Under the pieces are notes generated by a model, which saw only the letters and a program-made list of their open reading frames with translations, was not told where the DNA came from and ran no database searches. Positions 7,493-16,141 of a stretch of DNA of 64,000 nucleotides are shown piece by piece. Made by a program: the position numbers and the translations under genes. Every line of letters begins with the position of its first letter. Positions within the stretch are counted from its first letter, which is position 1. The stretch comes from Palsa-504 sp963844625 (GTDB lineage Bacteria > Actinomycetota > Actinomycetes > Streptosporangiales > Streptosporangiaceae), in the NCBI GenBank assembly GCA_963844625.1, contig CAWJPF010000028.1:1-64000 (forward strand), written 5' to 3'.

Positions 7493-8614
7493 TCAGGCCG
7501 CAGCCCGCACGGGATCAAGGTCTTGATTTCCCCGGGCCGGCCCGGGTGGTCCGGTCCGGGCCGCGGCGGGGGCGGGACCGGGACGCGTCCGGCCGACCCG
7601 GGCCGCCACGTCCGGGCTGAGCGCCGCCGGCCGCCTGGTCTGGCAGCTGCCAGGTACGGGCTGGTCCGCCGGATCCGCCGTCGGGCGGGTGGCCGGGGCC
7701 GAACTGGCGGCGCTGCTTGGGGCGGCCTGATGCTGGCCGGCCGCAGGCGCGTTCTCGCCGGCGATTAGGGAGCTGCGGCTGAGGGCCGCGGCGCCGGCGA
7801 TGATCACGGCCAGCGCCAGCGCTTCGCCGGCCATGGCGGCCGCATTGGTCCGGATGTGCTCGCCGAACAGGAACACGCCGAGCAGGCTGGCCGTCAGCGG
7901 GTCCAAGATGGTGAACCCGGGCTGGGAGGCGGCCAGCGGACCGGCCGCCAGCGCGTGCGAGGCCAGCAGCATGGTCACCGCTCCGGCGGCCAGGAGCACG
8001 TACAGCGACCACGCTGAAACGATGGCGCCGGGGCCGCCGCCGAGGTGCGAGCTGAGCTCCTTGATGACCGCGGCCATGAACCCCCACGAGATCCCGGTGG
8101 CCGCGCCGAGCACGGCGGCGCGGCGGCCCCGAGGCGCGCCGGGCCGACGGCCCAGGCCGAACGCCACGGCCAGGGCCGCGACCACGACGCTGGCGGTCAC
8201 CAGCCCGGCCAGCAGCCAGGAGGACCCGGAAGCGTGCAGCCGCCCGCCGGACGGCGCGGCCAGCCGGAGGAACACGCCGAGCCCGGCGGACATGGCCGCC
8301 GCGGCCAGCCAGTCGCGGCCCGTGACCCGCCGCGACCCGGCGATGGCCAGGTAGCCGAAGACGAACAGCAGCTCGGCCGCCAAGATGGGCTGGACTAGGG
8401 CCAGGCCGCCGTAGCGCAGCGCGGTGATCTGGAAGATGAACCCGCCGATCATGGCGGCGATGCCGAGCAGCCAGGCCGGCTGGCGGGCCAGCCGGACCAG
8501 GAGCCGGGCGTCAAAGCCAGCCGTCTGGGTGCTCCTGGCCCCCTTGCGCTGGCACAGCGAGGCGGTGGCGGTGCACACGCTGGCCGCGATGGCCAGCAGG
8601 ATGGCCTTGTCCAT
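7493..8614 (-). CDS. DMT-superfamily (EamA/NIPA-like) integral membrane transporter, 373 aa
   Basis: About nine or ten hydrophobic helices occupy residues 3-285. Charged motifs are typical of actinobacterial DMT proteins: CQRKGAR near residue 22, TALRYGGLALVQPILAAELLF at about 68-88, and LDPLTASLLGVFLFGEHI in the second half. An Ala/Pro-rich cytoplasmic tail of about 90 residues follows. The start ATG overlaps the stop of the preceding small gene (TGATG), so translation is coupled. It is the last gene of a four-gene operon. The substrate cannot be told. Confidence 0.8.
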   Translation of the reverse strand: MDKAILLAIAASVCTATASLCQRKGARSTQTAGFDARLLVRLARQPAWLLGIAAMIGGFIFQITALRYGGLALVQPILAAELLFVFGYLAIAGSRRVTGRDWLAAAAMSAGLGVFLRLAAPSGGRLHASGSSWLLAGLVTASVVVAALAVAFGLGRRPGAPRGRRAAVLGAATGISWGFMAAVIKELSSHLGGGPGAIVSAWSLYVLLAAGAVTMLLASHALAAGPLAASQPGFTILDPLTASLLGVFLFGEHIRTNAAAMAGEALALAVIIAGAAALSRSSLIAGENAPAAGQHQAAPSSAASSAPATRPTADPADQPVPGSCQTRRPAALSPDVAARVGRTRPGPAPAAARTGPPGPARGNQDLDPVRAAA

Positions 8615-8811
8615 CAGCTTGCCCCCTTCGCCTGGCTAGTCCCCCGCTGGGTCGCGGCTGTCACAGCTGCCCCCCGGCCCGGCCGGACTGCATTGCGCCG
8701 TGTCCGGCTGTGACGATTCCGGGGCCGCGATGTCATCGGCCTGCACTGCGGTTTCCGCGCCCACTGCTCATCGCTGAGCGCCGGGAACGCCTCATCGCCG
8801 TAGTAGGTCAT
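8614..8811 (-). CDS. Small protein, 65 aa, coupled to DMT transporter
   Basis: ATG 8811 lies 3 bp after the stop of the previous small gene, and the TGA overlaps the transporter ATG. The N-terminus MTYYGDEAFPALSDEQW is protein-like; the remainder is basic, with many Arg, Gln and Thr. There is no membrane segment and no recognised domain. Its existence is supported mainly by gene packing in the operon. Confidence 0.5.
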   Translation of the reverse strand: MTYYGDEAFPALSDEQWARKPQCRPMTSRPRNRHSRTRRNAVRPGRGAAVTAATQRGTSQAKGAS

Positions 8812-8814
8812 CAG

Positions 8815-8946
8815 TTATCGCGTCTTCCGTGCGGCGCGTGCAATGGCCTGCCGGGCCCGGCGGATGGCCGGGTCGTGGTATTCCGTGCGCGGCGGTTCGC
8901 TGTCCGCGCGGCGCGGCGGGCGCCGCTGGACCTGTATCTGCCTCAC
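8815..8946 (-). CDS. Very small basic protein, 43 aa
   Basis: GTG 8946 overlaps the stop of the upstream gene (GTGA). The frame encodes VRQIQVQRRPPRRADSEPP, then EYHDPAIRRARQAIARAARKTR, a predicted basic amphipathic helix. It ends 3 bp before the next start. It is too short for family assignment. The tight spacing on both sides argues that it is translated. Confidence 0.45.
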   Translation of the reverse strand: MRQIQVQRRPPRRADSEPPRTEYHDPAIRRARQAIARAARKTR

Positions 8947-9419
8947 TGTGTCTCGTTCCTTCCGTGCTGGTTGCGCTGGTCAGCAGTTGTCGCGGGTGAT
9001 CCCGCCACGCGGGCGGCCTCGGGCCCGGGCTCGCGGGTCGCCGGGGCAGCCGCCTCGGCGGCGAGCTGGCGGACCCAGCGCATCCGCTCGGCGGCCGCCT
9101 GGGGGTGGTCGCCGAACTCTTGTGCCATCCGGCTGACGCAGCCGCGGGTACCGAACCGGCGTACGGCGCGGCTGATCGCCGCGGCCACGCTTTCGGCGGC
9201 CGGAGCGGCCGATCGCTGCAGCGCGGAGGCGAACAGTGCCTCGCACCATGCGTCGTCCACGTTCAGCCGGGTCCTCGCAGTCCTCCCCGCCGTTGATGTG
9301 CTTGCCGGGGAAGGGACCGGCTCGCCGGGAGCGGGGGCACCGCGGCGGGCGAAGCGGACGGCCAACCCGCCGGTGAGCCGGACCTGCGTGTGGATGGATG
9401 TGCCCGACGAGGTGGTCAC
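8943..9419 (-). CDS. Hypothetical protein, 158 aa, first gene of DMT operon
   Basis: GTG 9419 has a good ribosome-binding sequence (AGGAG) 7 bp upstream. After a Pro/Thr-rich stretch the region at about residues 55-115 is helical and Ala-rich (LNVDDAWCEALFASALQRS, then ISRAVRRFGTRGCVSRMAQEFGDHPQAAAERMRWVRQLA), like a compact cytoplasmic helical domain. No catalytic motif is seen. The ribosome-binding site sits directly against the stop of the truncated ATPase at 9430, so the operon may now be driven by that ATPase's SARP-type promoter. Confidence 0.6.
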   Translation of the reverse strand: MTTSSGTSIHTQVRLTGGLAVRFARRGAPAPGEPVPSPASTSTAGRTARTRLNVDDAWCEALFASALQRSAAPAAESVAAAISRAVRRFGTRGCVSRMAQEFGDHPQAAAERMRWVRQLAAEAAAPATREPGPEAARVAGSPATTADQRNQHGRNETQ

Positions 9420-9429
9420 GGTGTCGCTC

Positions 9430-9561
9430 CTAACAAGCTGGCTTCCCGGCTCCATTGGGGCCGAGGAAGCCGGTCATACGACCGGGTTGGACGACGAAGG
9501 AGACATCATCGACGGCAACCGCCTTGCCGTAGCGCTTGGTGAGGTGCCGTGCCTCGATCAT
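9430..9561 (-). pseudogene. ABC exporter ATPase stump ending in Walker A, 43 aa
   Basis: ATG 9561 begins MIEARHLTKRYGKAVAVDD and runs to GFLGPNGAGKPAC, then TAG. The Walker A Ser/Thr is replaced by Pro at the break, and the rest of the protein is gone. It is the third damaged copy of this ATPase in the window and the closest relative of the 5514 copy. The next gene's ribosome-binding site begins within its stop region. Confidence 0.7.
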
Positions 9562-9598
9562 TGTTCTTCCGTCCCTCGATGCTCCTGGTGCTGAAAAC

Positions 9599-9642
9599 AG
9601 AGTGCGCCGAGGGCCTGAGGCGGGACTGCCGTGGCGCCGAGG
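9599..9642 (-). promoter_or_regulatory. SARP-type operator and promoter (copy C, leftward)
   Basis: On the reverse strand the heptamers are CCTCGGC (9642-9636), CGGCAGT (9631-9625) and CCTCAGG (9620-9614), with 4-bp gaps and a -10-like CACTCT (9604-9599) 9 bp downstream. It faces the stump at 9561 and the DMT operon behind it. It lies back to back with copy D, separated by 6 bp. Confidence 0.7.
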
Positions 9643-9648
9643 TCCCGA

Positions 9649-9703
9649 CCTCAGCGACGCCTCAGCGCAACGGCAGTCCCGCCTCAGGGCCCGGACGCAG
9701 GCT
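9649..9703 (+). promoter_or_regulatory. SARP-type operator and promoter (copy D, rightward)
   Basis: Four heptamers, CCTCAGC (9649), CCTCAGC (9660), CGGCAGT (9671) and CCTCAGG (9682), keep an exact 11-bp period. CAGGCT follows at 9698-9703, again 9 bp after the last. It serves the intact ATPase gene at 9743. Copies C and D together form a long palindrome-like region with the potential to pair over about 75 bp. Confidence 0.75.
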
Positions 9704-9742
9704 TACGTCCAAGACCCAAGCCCATCGACGGAAGGATCAGAA

Positions 9743-10654
9743 ATGATCGAGATTGACGGCCTGACCAAACGGTACGGCGACAAGACCGCCGTCGACGGCT
9801 TGAGCTTCGTGGTGGAGCCGGGCATAGTGACTGGTTTTCTCGGCCCGAACGGCGCCGGGAAATCTACCACCATGCGGATGATCGCTGGCCTGGACCGGCC
9901 GGACAACGGCACGGTCCGCGTCAATGGCAAGCACTACCCCAAGGCACCGGCCCCGATGGCCGAGCTCGGCATCTTGCTGGACGCCCGGTCGGTGCACCCG
10001 GGCCTGTCGGCCCGCAACAACCTGCTGGCCCTGGCCCGCACCGCCGGCATCAGCCGCCGCCGGGTCGATGAGGTGATCGAACTGGCCGGGCTTGCCGAGG
10101 TCGCCGGCACCCGGGCCGGCGGTTTCTCCCTCGGCATGGGCCAGCGCCTCGGCGTGGCCGCCGCGCTGCTGGGCCAGCCCCAGACTGTGGTGCTGGACGA
10201 GCCGGTCAACGGCCTGGACCCGGACGGCGTGCGCTGGATCCGGCTGCTGCTCAAGTCACTGGCCGCCGAAGGCCGCACGGTTCTGGTGTCCTCGCACCTG
10301 ATGAGCGAGATGGCGCAGACGGCGACCCAGCTGGTCGTGCTGGGCCGCGGCAAGCTCATCACCGAGGCCAGCGTCGAGGACTTCACCGGCCACGCCACCG
10401 GGACCGGCGTGCTGGTCCGCACCCCCGAACCGGTACGGCTCGGTCAGCTGCTCGCCGCTCCCGGCATCACGGTCATTAACGACGGAACGGACCTGCTGCG
10501 TGTCTCCGGCACCACCGCCGAGCAGATCGGGGCGGCGGCCTGGCGGGCTCACCTGCCCGTGTTCGAGCTCACCCCCACCCACGCATCGCTGGAAGAGGCC
10601 TTCATGCAAGTCACCAAGGACAGCATCGAGTACCACGCCGGAGCCACCCGATGA
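9743..10654 (+). CDS. ABC-2 exporter ATP-binding protein, 303 aa, intact
   Basis: This is the ATPase of a drug- or peptide-export ABC-2 system. Walker A GPNGAGKST lies at residues 34-42, the signature SLGMGQ at 129-134, Walker B VVLDEP at 149-154 and the H-loop His at 185. The Q-loop position carries LLDARSVHPG, as in other actinobacterial members of this subgroup. The C-terminal roughly 90 residues form the accessory domain ending in SLEEAFMQVT. The start is ATG 9743 after GGAAGG. Its stop overlaps the permease start by 4 bp. Expression probably depends on a SARP activator through copy D. Confidence 0.92.
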   Translation: MIEIDGLTKRYGDKTAVDGLSFVVEPGIVTGFLGPNGAGKSTTMRMIAGLDRPDNGTVRVNGKHYPKAPAPMAELGILLDARSVHPGLSARNNLLALARTAGISRRRVDEVIELAGLAEVAGTRAGGFSLGMGQRLGVAAALLGQPQTVVLDEPVNGLDPDGVRWIRLLLKSLAAEGRTVLVSSHLMSEMAQTATQLVVLGRGKLITEASVEDFTGHATGTGVLVRTPEPVRLGQLLAAPGITVINDGTDLLRVSGTTAEQIGAAAWRAHLPVFELTPTHASLEEAFMQVTKDSIEYHAGATR

Positions 10655-11511
10655 GCGCCATCACGCGGCCAGGACTCGCGCCGGCTCAGGGGGGCCCCGC
10701 CCCGGCTCCGATGACCCCGGCCCCGGCGACCGTAGCCGGACCGGTGACCCAGGCCCGCGTCGTCCGCGCGGAGTGGACCAAGCTGCGGGCGCTGCGCTCG
10801 ACCCGGTGGTCCGCGCTGAGCGCCATCGTGCTGATCGTCGGCCTGGGGGCCATTGTCGCGGGCTCCGGGACGCCTTATCGCATCTCGGGCAGCAATACCG
10901 CCGCGGTGGGAATTTCAACCGCCCTGCTGGGCGTGTTGTTCGCCCAGCTGGTGCTCGGGCTGGTCGGCGTGCTGGCGTTCAGCGGCGAGTACGGCACCGG
11001 GATGATCCGGGCCACGCTGGCGGTCGTACCCTCGCGGCTGCCGGTGCTGTGGGCCAAGGTGATCGTGCTGGCCGGCCTGGTGCTGCCGGTGACCCTACTG
11101 TGCGCGTTCCTCGACTACTTCGTGGCGGCCGCCATCGAGTCCTCCCGCGGGGGTTCGGCGTTCTCCCTGACCGATCCGGGCGTGCTGCGGACGGTGGTCG
11201 GCTCGTCGTTGTACCTGACCGTCGTGGTCATCATCGCCTTGGCCCTGGGGGCCCTGCTCCGCAAGACCGCGGCGGGCCTGTCGGTGTTCGGCGCGGTGTT
11301 CTTCGTCATCCCGATCGTCGTGGCGGCCCTCCCGCACAACATCACGGGCTTCGCGTCCTACCTGCCCACCAACGCCGGCGGGGCCCTGTGGGGCGACCCG
11401 CAGACCACCGCGCATGCGCTGAGCCCGTGGACCGGCTTCGCGTGCCTGTGCGGCTACGCGATCGTGCTGACCGCCCTGGCCGCCTGGCAGCTGCGCCGCC
11501 GCGACGCCTGA
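10651..11511 (+). CDS. ABC-2 type permease, 286 aa
   Basis: After about 35 mostly Pro/Ala residues comes the conserved VRAEWTKLRALRSTRWS block that leads into the first helix of actinobacterial ABC-2 permeases. Six hydrophobic helices follow, between about residues 48 and 280. It is encoded in an ATGA overlap with the ATPase gene, so the two are translated together and should form the exporter complex in the cytoplasmic membrane. No separate substrate-binding protein is present. The substrate is unknown; the SARP-type promoter suggests a metabolite or self-resistance role. Confidence 0.88.
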   Translation: MSAITRPGLAPAQGGPAPAPMTPAPATVAGPVTQARVVRAEWTKLRALRSTRWSALSAIVLIVGLGAIVAGSGTPYRISGSNTAAVGISTALLGVLFAQLVLGLVGVLAFSGEYGTGMIRATLAVVPSRLPVLWAKVIVLAGLVLPVTLLCAFLDYFVAAAIESSRGGSAFSLTDPGVLRTVVGSSLYLTVVVIIALALGALLRKTAAGLSVFGAVFFVIPIVVAALPHNITGFASYLPTNAGGALWGDPQTTAHALSPWTGFACLCGYAIVLTALAAWQLRRRDA

Positions 11512-11811
11512 GGAAGAAACACTGAGCACGCGGAAAGGCTGCGAGGATACTCCTGCGTCCTTCTGGACACCGGTCGAGAACCCGTGAACGCGCCCGCCGC
11601 GTTCCCGGGTCTTCGACATCGCCTGTACTCTGCTCGCCGCGCCAGCCTCGTTCGGGAGCTTCCTGGCGCATCGCGCGCTCACGCTTGGCGCACCGGGACA
11701 AGCCGGTGGCGGCACCAAGCCGGGTCGTCGCACCCAGGCCCGTTCCGCCAAATGAGTCTTTGTGTGGTGCCGCGGTCCTCGGGCACAGTCTCGCCTGGGG
11801 AATCCTGACGG
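11512..11811. other. Convergent intergenic region
   Basis: It lies between the convergent ends of the permease and the SNF2 ATPase. I see no gene. A strong bidirectional terminator is expected here, but I did not find a long perfect stem. Confidence 0.4.
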
Positions 11812-13962
11812 TCAGGAACCCGGGGCGTCGCCATGTCCGGAAGACGCCCGCAGCGCATCCGTCAGCAATGCGACCAGCGCCTCGAGCTGCACGTCGACCG
11901 ACGAGGAGGCCTCCTGGTCCGCCCCGTCCAGCGCCCGGGCGGCAAGCCCCGCCTTGCCGTCGATCAGCCCGGCGATCCGGGCGTCGATGGTCTGCGCAGC
12001 GATGATGCGCCACGCTGTGACTGGTTCGGCCTGCCCGATGCGGTGGCTGCGGTCGATGGCCTGGGTCTGCTCCGCGTCGGTCCAGGACAGCTCGGCCAGC
12101 ACGATGTTCGAGGCGACCTGCAGATTCAGGCCCACGCCAGCCGCGGTCAGCGAGCATACCGCGACCGTGACGTCCGGATCGTTCACGAAGGCGTCGACGT
12201 TCGCCTGCCGCACTGTGGGCGTCTGGTCGCCGCGGATCGACGAGAAGCGCACGCCCTGCCGGGCGAAGGTCTCTTCGGCGGCGTCCATCACGTCGATGTG
12301 CTTGGCGAAGAAGACGACCTTGCCGGCGCTGCGGGCCAGCTGCGTCGCATAGTCCGCAGCCAGTTCGGCCTTCGCCTGGCCGATGCGCCGCATCACGGTG
12401 AACACGTTCTCGCCGGACTGCTTAGTCGTCGTGTCCTTCAGCTCCGACCGGGCCACCCGGCGGACGAGGTCGTGGTCGATACCCTCGACGCCGGCGTCGG
12501 AGGACCGGTTCGCGAGCGCGGTCTCGTATTGGGCCACCATCCGGCCGGCGAGGTTCTGCTCGGCCGCCCGGATCGACCGGCCGACTCGTCCGTCCAGTTC
12601 GACGGGGAGGTCGGCGATGCGGCGGGCGGGGATGTCGGCGGCCACGTCGAGCTTGCGGCGGCGCACGATGCCGAGGTCGATCACGCACTGGCGCGCCGCG
12701 GCGTAGAAACCGCGGTCGGCGGGCGTCAGACCGGTGTCCTCGAGCGCGTCTGTCAGCTCGTTGAGGGGCTTGCTGTCGTCGATCCAGCCGAGGAACTGCC
12801 AGATCGCCCGGAAGTCGTCGATGTCGTTGATCAGCGGGGTGCCGGTCAGCGCCATCAGCAGAGGCCGCGCCGCACGGGACCGGATGCGATCTGAGAGCGC
12901 GAGGACGCGCTGCGAGCGCTGCGAGGTCTTGTTCTTGATGAAGTGGGCCTCGTCCACGACCATGCCGCGGAAGTCGAAGTCGCCGAGCCAGCCCATGTGG
13001 CGGTCGAGCACCTCGTAGTTGAGCACGACGATATCGGCGAAGCCGTCGACAGCCTCGCCGTCACCCTGCACCACGGTGACCGGGCGGCGGGGAGTCCAGC
13101 GGGCCGCCTCACGGGCCCAGTTGGTCTTGACGACGCTCGGCACGACGACGAGCAGCGGGTAGGCGTTCGCTGCTTCCGCGGCGAGCAGCGCCTCGGCCGT
13201 CTTGCCCAGGCCCGGCTCATCGGCGAGCAGGAACGTCCGGTGACCGGCAGCGGCCGCGGCGACCACCTGCCCCTGGTGCGGCATCAGCTCCAGACCCGCC
13301 GGGGTGAAGCGTGCCGTCGGCGCCGGGAGCGCCATGCAGGCCGGGGCACCTCCGCCGGCGCGCTCGAAGGAACTCAGCAGCGGGCCGAGCAGTTCCCAGC
13401 TGGCCAGGCGGCGCGGACGGGAGGTGAGCTGCGGAGCGGCGGAGAAGTCTGGGGCCAGGAAGGGGTTCGCCAGCTGCCGGGAGACCACCGACTGCGGCAC
13501 GACCCGCCGCTCCGTGCCGGCGGGAGCGGTCGCGGTCTCCGTCGGTGCGATCTCTTCCGGCGCCGGCTCGATGCCGAGCTCCCGCAGCATCTCCCGCTTG
13601 AGCGACCGGGCCGCGTCGGAAACGTCGGAGTCCTCGGCGAGCAGCGCCAGCAGCCCAGCGTCCTGTACGGCGGTCGTTGCCAGGATGGTCGCGATGCCGT
13701 CCAGGCGCCTGAGCTGCTCGGCCCGATGACTATCGCTTCCGGCCGCTGTCCGGACGCGGGCGCGCTCGTCCCGCAACAGCAGGGCGACGGCCTGAAACTT
13801 CGTGCGCACGGCAGGCGTCACGCGGCCGCGCTGGGCAGCCGCCTCGACCTCACGGGCGGTTCGGGCGAGCACGGAAACGACGTCGCCGCGGTGGTGGACG
13901 CGTCCCTGCTTCCGCGGGGCGGTACGGCGAGCGCCCGTCTGGCGCTGGCCTGGTCGAGCCAC
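11812..13962 (-). CDS. SNF2-family DNA-dependent ATPase/helicase-like protein, 716 aa
   Basis: Two RecA-like halves carry the SNF2 motifs: motif I DEPGLGKT at about residues 248-255, motif II DEAH at 337-340, motif III LTGTPLIN at 372-379, and motif VI QAIDRSHRIGQ at about 634-644. The N-terminal roughly 220 residues are helical and lack a known domain. The spacing is closest to the single-protein SMARCAL1/HepA-like group. It probably acts on DNA in repair or restart, or in genome defence. No adjacent nuclease or methylase was seen, so a defence role is speculative. Confidence 0.88.
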   Translation of the reverse strand: MARPGQRQTGARRTAPRKQGRVHHRGDVVSVLARTAREVEAAAQRGRVTPAVRTKFQAVALLLRDERARVRTAAGSDSHRAEQLRRLDGIATILATTAVQDAGLLALLAEDSDVSDAARSLKREMLRELGIEPAPEEIAPTETATAPAGTERRVVPQSVVSRQLANPFLAPDFSAAPQLTSRPRRLASWELLGPLLSSFERAGGGAPACMALPAPTARFTPAGLELMPHQGQVVAAAAAGHRTFLLADEPGLGKTAEALLAAEAANAYPLLVVVPSVVKTNWAREAARWTPRRPVTVVQGDGEAVDGFADIVVLNYEVLDRHMGWLGDFDFRGMVVDEAHFIKNKTSQRSQRVLALSDRIRSRAARPLLMALTGTPLINDIDDFRAIWQFLGWIDDSKPLNELTDALEDTGLTPADRGFYAAARQCVIDLGIVRRRKLDVAADIPARRIADLPVELDGRVGRSIRAAEQNLAGRMVAQYETALANRSSDAGVEGIDHDLVRRVARSELKDTTTKQSGENVFTVMRRIGQAKAELAADYATQLARSAGKVVFFAKHIDVMDAAEETFARQGVRFSSIRGDQTPTVRQANVDAFVNDPDVTVAVCSLTAAGVGLNLQVASNIVLAELSWTDAEQTQAIDRSHRIGQAEPVTAWRIIAAQTIDARIAGLIDGKAGLAARALDGADQEASSSVDVQLEALVALLTDALRASSGHGDAPGS

Positions 13963-14334
13963 AGACTTCTCCTAAAGAATGCCGGGGCACGGTGGCCACG
14001 GCAGCATGCCGCACAGTCTCGCGGCCGGGCGAGGTACGTCCCGAGCACAGGGCCGGGTGCTTCGAACGCCTAGCCGACTTGCGGATCTCCAAGGATCGGC
14101 GCAGCAGGCCCCGGCAAGCGTCTCACGCGGACCCGGATCCGCCGGCGGGCGGGCTGGTGACCACGGCACGGGGAAAGTCGTCGCCGGACGGCCAGCTCGG
14201 TTCTTGGCTACCACTCATCTTAACGCGCGCGAGGGCGCATAATTCCCGGCGGTACTGTGGATGAACGTCCTCAATCGCCGCGGACAGGGTCAAGCCCCGG
14301 GGGCCTGGTGTGAGACTTGGCTATGTTCGGGTGG
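13963..14334. other. No convincing gene
   Basis: It separates the start of the SNF2 gene from the stop of the flavin monooxygenase; the SNF2 promoter must lie here. Neither strand has a protein-like frame with a start. Confidence 0.45.
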
Positions 14335-15819
14335 TCAGTCGACAGCCGTGAACTCGGCAGGCGGCCCGAACCAGGTGGTGAGCGCGTCAGGAAGCCCGGA
14401 GGCGGTGATGTCTCCCACCCAGGCGACGTATCCGTCGGGCCGGATCAGCACGGCAGCGGGAGCAGTGACCGCGCCAAGTACCGGAAGCTCCCACACGCCA
14501 GCGTATTTCGCGTCGACGAACTGGACCCGGTCCGCCCATGGAGTGATATCGAAGCCGCCGGGCGCACCGAAGTTGAGCAGCACCGGCCGGGCATCGTGGA
14601 GCAGGGTGAAGATCCGCAGCGGGCCGCTGGAGGTGACCAGGTCGAGATCGGGTATGCAGCGCCCGAGCAGCGGGTGCCCCGCACCGAGGTCGTAGTGAAT
14701 GTCCAGGCCGGACATCATCGCGGCGAACCGCTTGCGCGGCTCGTCCATGCCCAGCAGCTCCGACATGGTGTTGCGCAAGGCGTCGACACGCGCGTCGCTT
14801 CGGGTGAGCGCGGTTTGCGCCATGGTGGTCTGCAGCACGCGGGCAGCGACCGGGTGCCGCTCGGCTTGATAGGTATCTAGCAGGCTCTCTGGCGATATCC
14901 CCCTGACCACCTGGGCCAGCTTCCAGCCCAGGTTCACCGCATCCTGCACCCCGGTATTGAGGCCCTGCCCACCTATCGGGGAATGCACATGCGCCGCGTC
15001 GCCGGCCAGCAGCACCCGTCTGTCCCGGTAGGACGCCGCCTGCCGGGTCATATCGGTGAACCTGGAAATCCAGGTGGGACTGTGGATCCCGTAATCGGTC
15101 CCGTATACGGCGATGAGCGCCTCGCGGAGATCACACAGGGTGGCTTCGCCGGTGTGCCCGGCGTGCTGTTCTCTTACCACGACCCGTACCCGCTCCCCGT
15201 CCTCCAGCCTGCCCAGGGAATGGACGCCCTTGTCGTCGCGGCGGATGCCCCACTCCGGTTCCCCGTCCATCTCGACCTCGGCCACGAGGGAGCTGGTCGT
15301 CGGGTCCCATCCCGGGAACTCGATACCGGCTGCCTTACGGATCAGGCTGCGTCCTCCGTCGCACCCGACGAGGTATTCCGCCCGCAGCGGCTGACCGTCG
15401 GACAGCTTTACGTCGACGCCTGTGCCGTCCTGCGCGAAACCCGTCACCTCGCGGCAGTGGTAGATCGGCACCGCCAGCTCCTCGACCCAGCCGGCCAGGA
15501 TGCGCTCGATGTGGTTCTGCCACAGTCCGAGCCCATAGGGATGGCGGATGGGAAAGTCGCTGATGTTCAGCGGAATCGTGGCGAAGGATTGAACCTGAGC
15601 CACCTGTCCCTGCGACAGGAACCGGTCAGCGATTCCACGCTGATCGAGAACCTCGATGGTGCGTGAGTGCAGGCCGCCCGCGCGCGAGCCGGGGAGGTCC
15701 TGGCTGGCGCGCCGCTCGACAATGGCAACGTCAGCCCCCGCCAGTGCCAGCTCACCCGCCAGCATCAGCCCGGTCGGGCCTCCTCCGGCGATCACCACCG
15801 CAGGTCCGGTCACAGCCAC
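14335..15819 (-). CDS. Class A FAD-dependent monooxygenase (aromatic/rifamycin hydroxylase type), 494 aa
   Basis: Three flavoprotein monooxygenase fingerprints are present: GGGPTG at residues 12-17, the DG motif at 154-155 (VGCDGGRS), and the GD motif at about 273-290 (LAGDAAHVHSPIGGQGLNTG). A C-terminal thioredoxin-like domain occupies about residues 390-494, as in PgaE-, OxyS- and Rox-type enzymes. The enzyme uses NAD(P)H and O2 to hydroxylate an aromatic substrate. The group includes polyketide tailoring enzymes and rifampicin-inactivating Rox. No polyketide genes are nearby, so detoxification is as likely as biosynthesis. GTG 15819 is the probable start. Confidence 0.88.
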   Translation of the reverse strand: MAVTGPAVVIAGGGPTGLMLAGELALAGADVAIVERRASQDLPGSRAGGLHSRTIEVLDQRGIADRFLSQGQVAQVQSFATIPLNISDFPIRHPYGLGLWQNHIERILAGWVEELAVPIYHCREVTGFAQDGTGVDVKLSDGQPLRAEYLVGCDGGRSLIRKAAGIEFPGWDPTTSSLVAEVEMDGEPEWGIRRDDKGVHSLGRLEDGERVRVVVREQHAGHTGEATLCDLREALIAVYGTDYGIHSPTWISRFTDMTRQAASYRDRRVLLAGDAAHVHSPIGGQGLNTGVQDAVNLGWKLAQVVRGISPESLLDTYQAERHPVAARVLQTTMAQTALTRSDARVDALRNTMSELLGMDEPRKRFAAMMSGLDIHYDLGAGHPLLGRCIPDLDLVTSSGPLRIFTLLHDARPVLLNFGAPGGFDITPWADRVQFVDAKYAGVWELPVLGAVTAPAAVLIRPDGYVAWVGDITASGLPDALTTWFGPPAEFTAVD

Positions 15820-16049
15820 ACTCCGGTCGGCCTCACGCCAGCCGCCATCAGCGCATCACATCTCTCGGCCCCGACGCTCGTCTTGGGCGCGTCGACGAGG
15901 CCGATGTATCGGCGCACGTCGTCGCGCTCGCGGGCGACGTCGAAGCTGCTTCCGCGAACGGCCTGGCCGCAGGTCGTGGTGAGCCCGGCGGCGTCAATTG
16001 CAGGTGGTGTGACGAGATAGGCGAGTTCGTCCGGGGTGAACGTGCTCAT
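15810..16049 (-). CDS. Hypothetical protein, 79 aa, overlaps monooxygenase start
   Basis: The frame begins MSTFTPDELAYLVTPP, resembling the start of PPOX-class flavin/F420-binding proteins, but later text (VRRYIGLVDAPKTSVGAERCDALMAAGV) does not show the complete fold. It could be a truncated or frameshifted PPOX protein. It overlaps the monooxygenase start by 10 bp, so it may be the upstream partner in the same transcript. Confidence 0.4.
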   Translation of the reverse strand: MSTFTPDELAYLVTPPAIDAAGLTTTCGQAVRGSSFDVARERDDVRRYIGLVDAPKTSVGAERCDALMAAGVRPTGVWL

Positions 16050-16141
16050 TGATGCCTCCGATGATCAGTGCAGGTAGATGGCGAGGTTGTCCCGCGTTCC
16101 GTTGAACTTCGGTGGCGGTCCTCGCGATCGTCGGGCGGCGA

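Noticed and set aside
11833..12894. 353-residue forward open frame
   Set aside because: Complementary shadow of the SNF2 gene, caused by strong third-position GC bias.
14335..15819. Naming the flavin monooxygenase as rifampicin monooxygenase
   Set aside because: Motifs fit the whole class A aromatic hydroxylase group; nothing in the context shows rifamycin as substrate.
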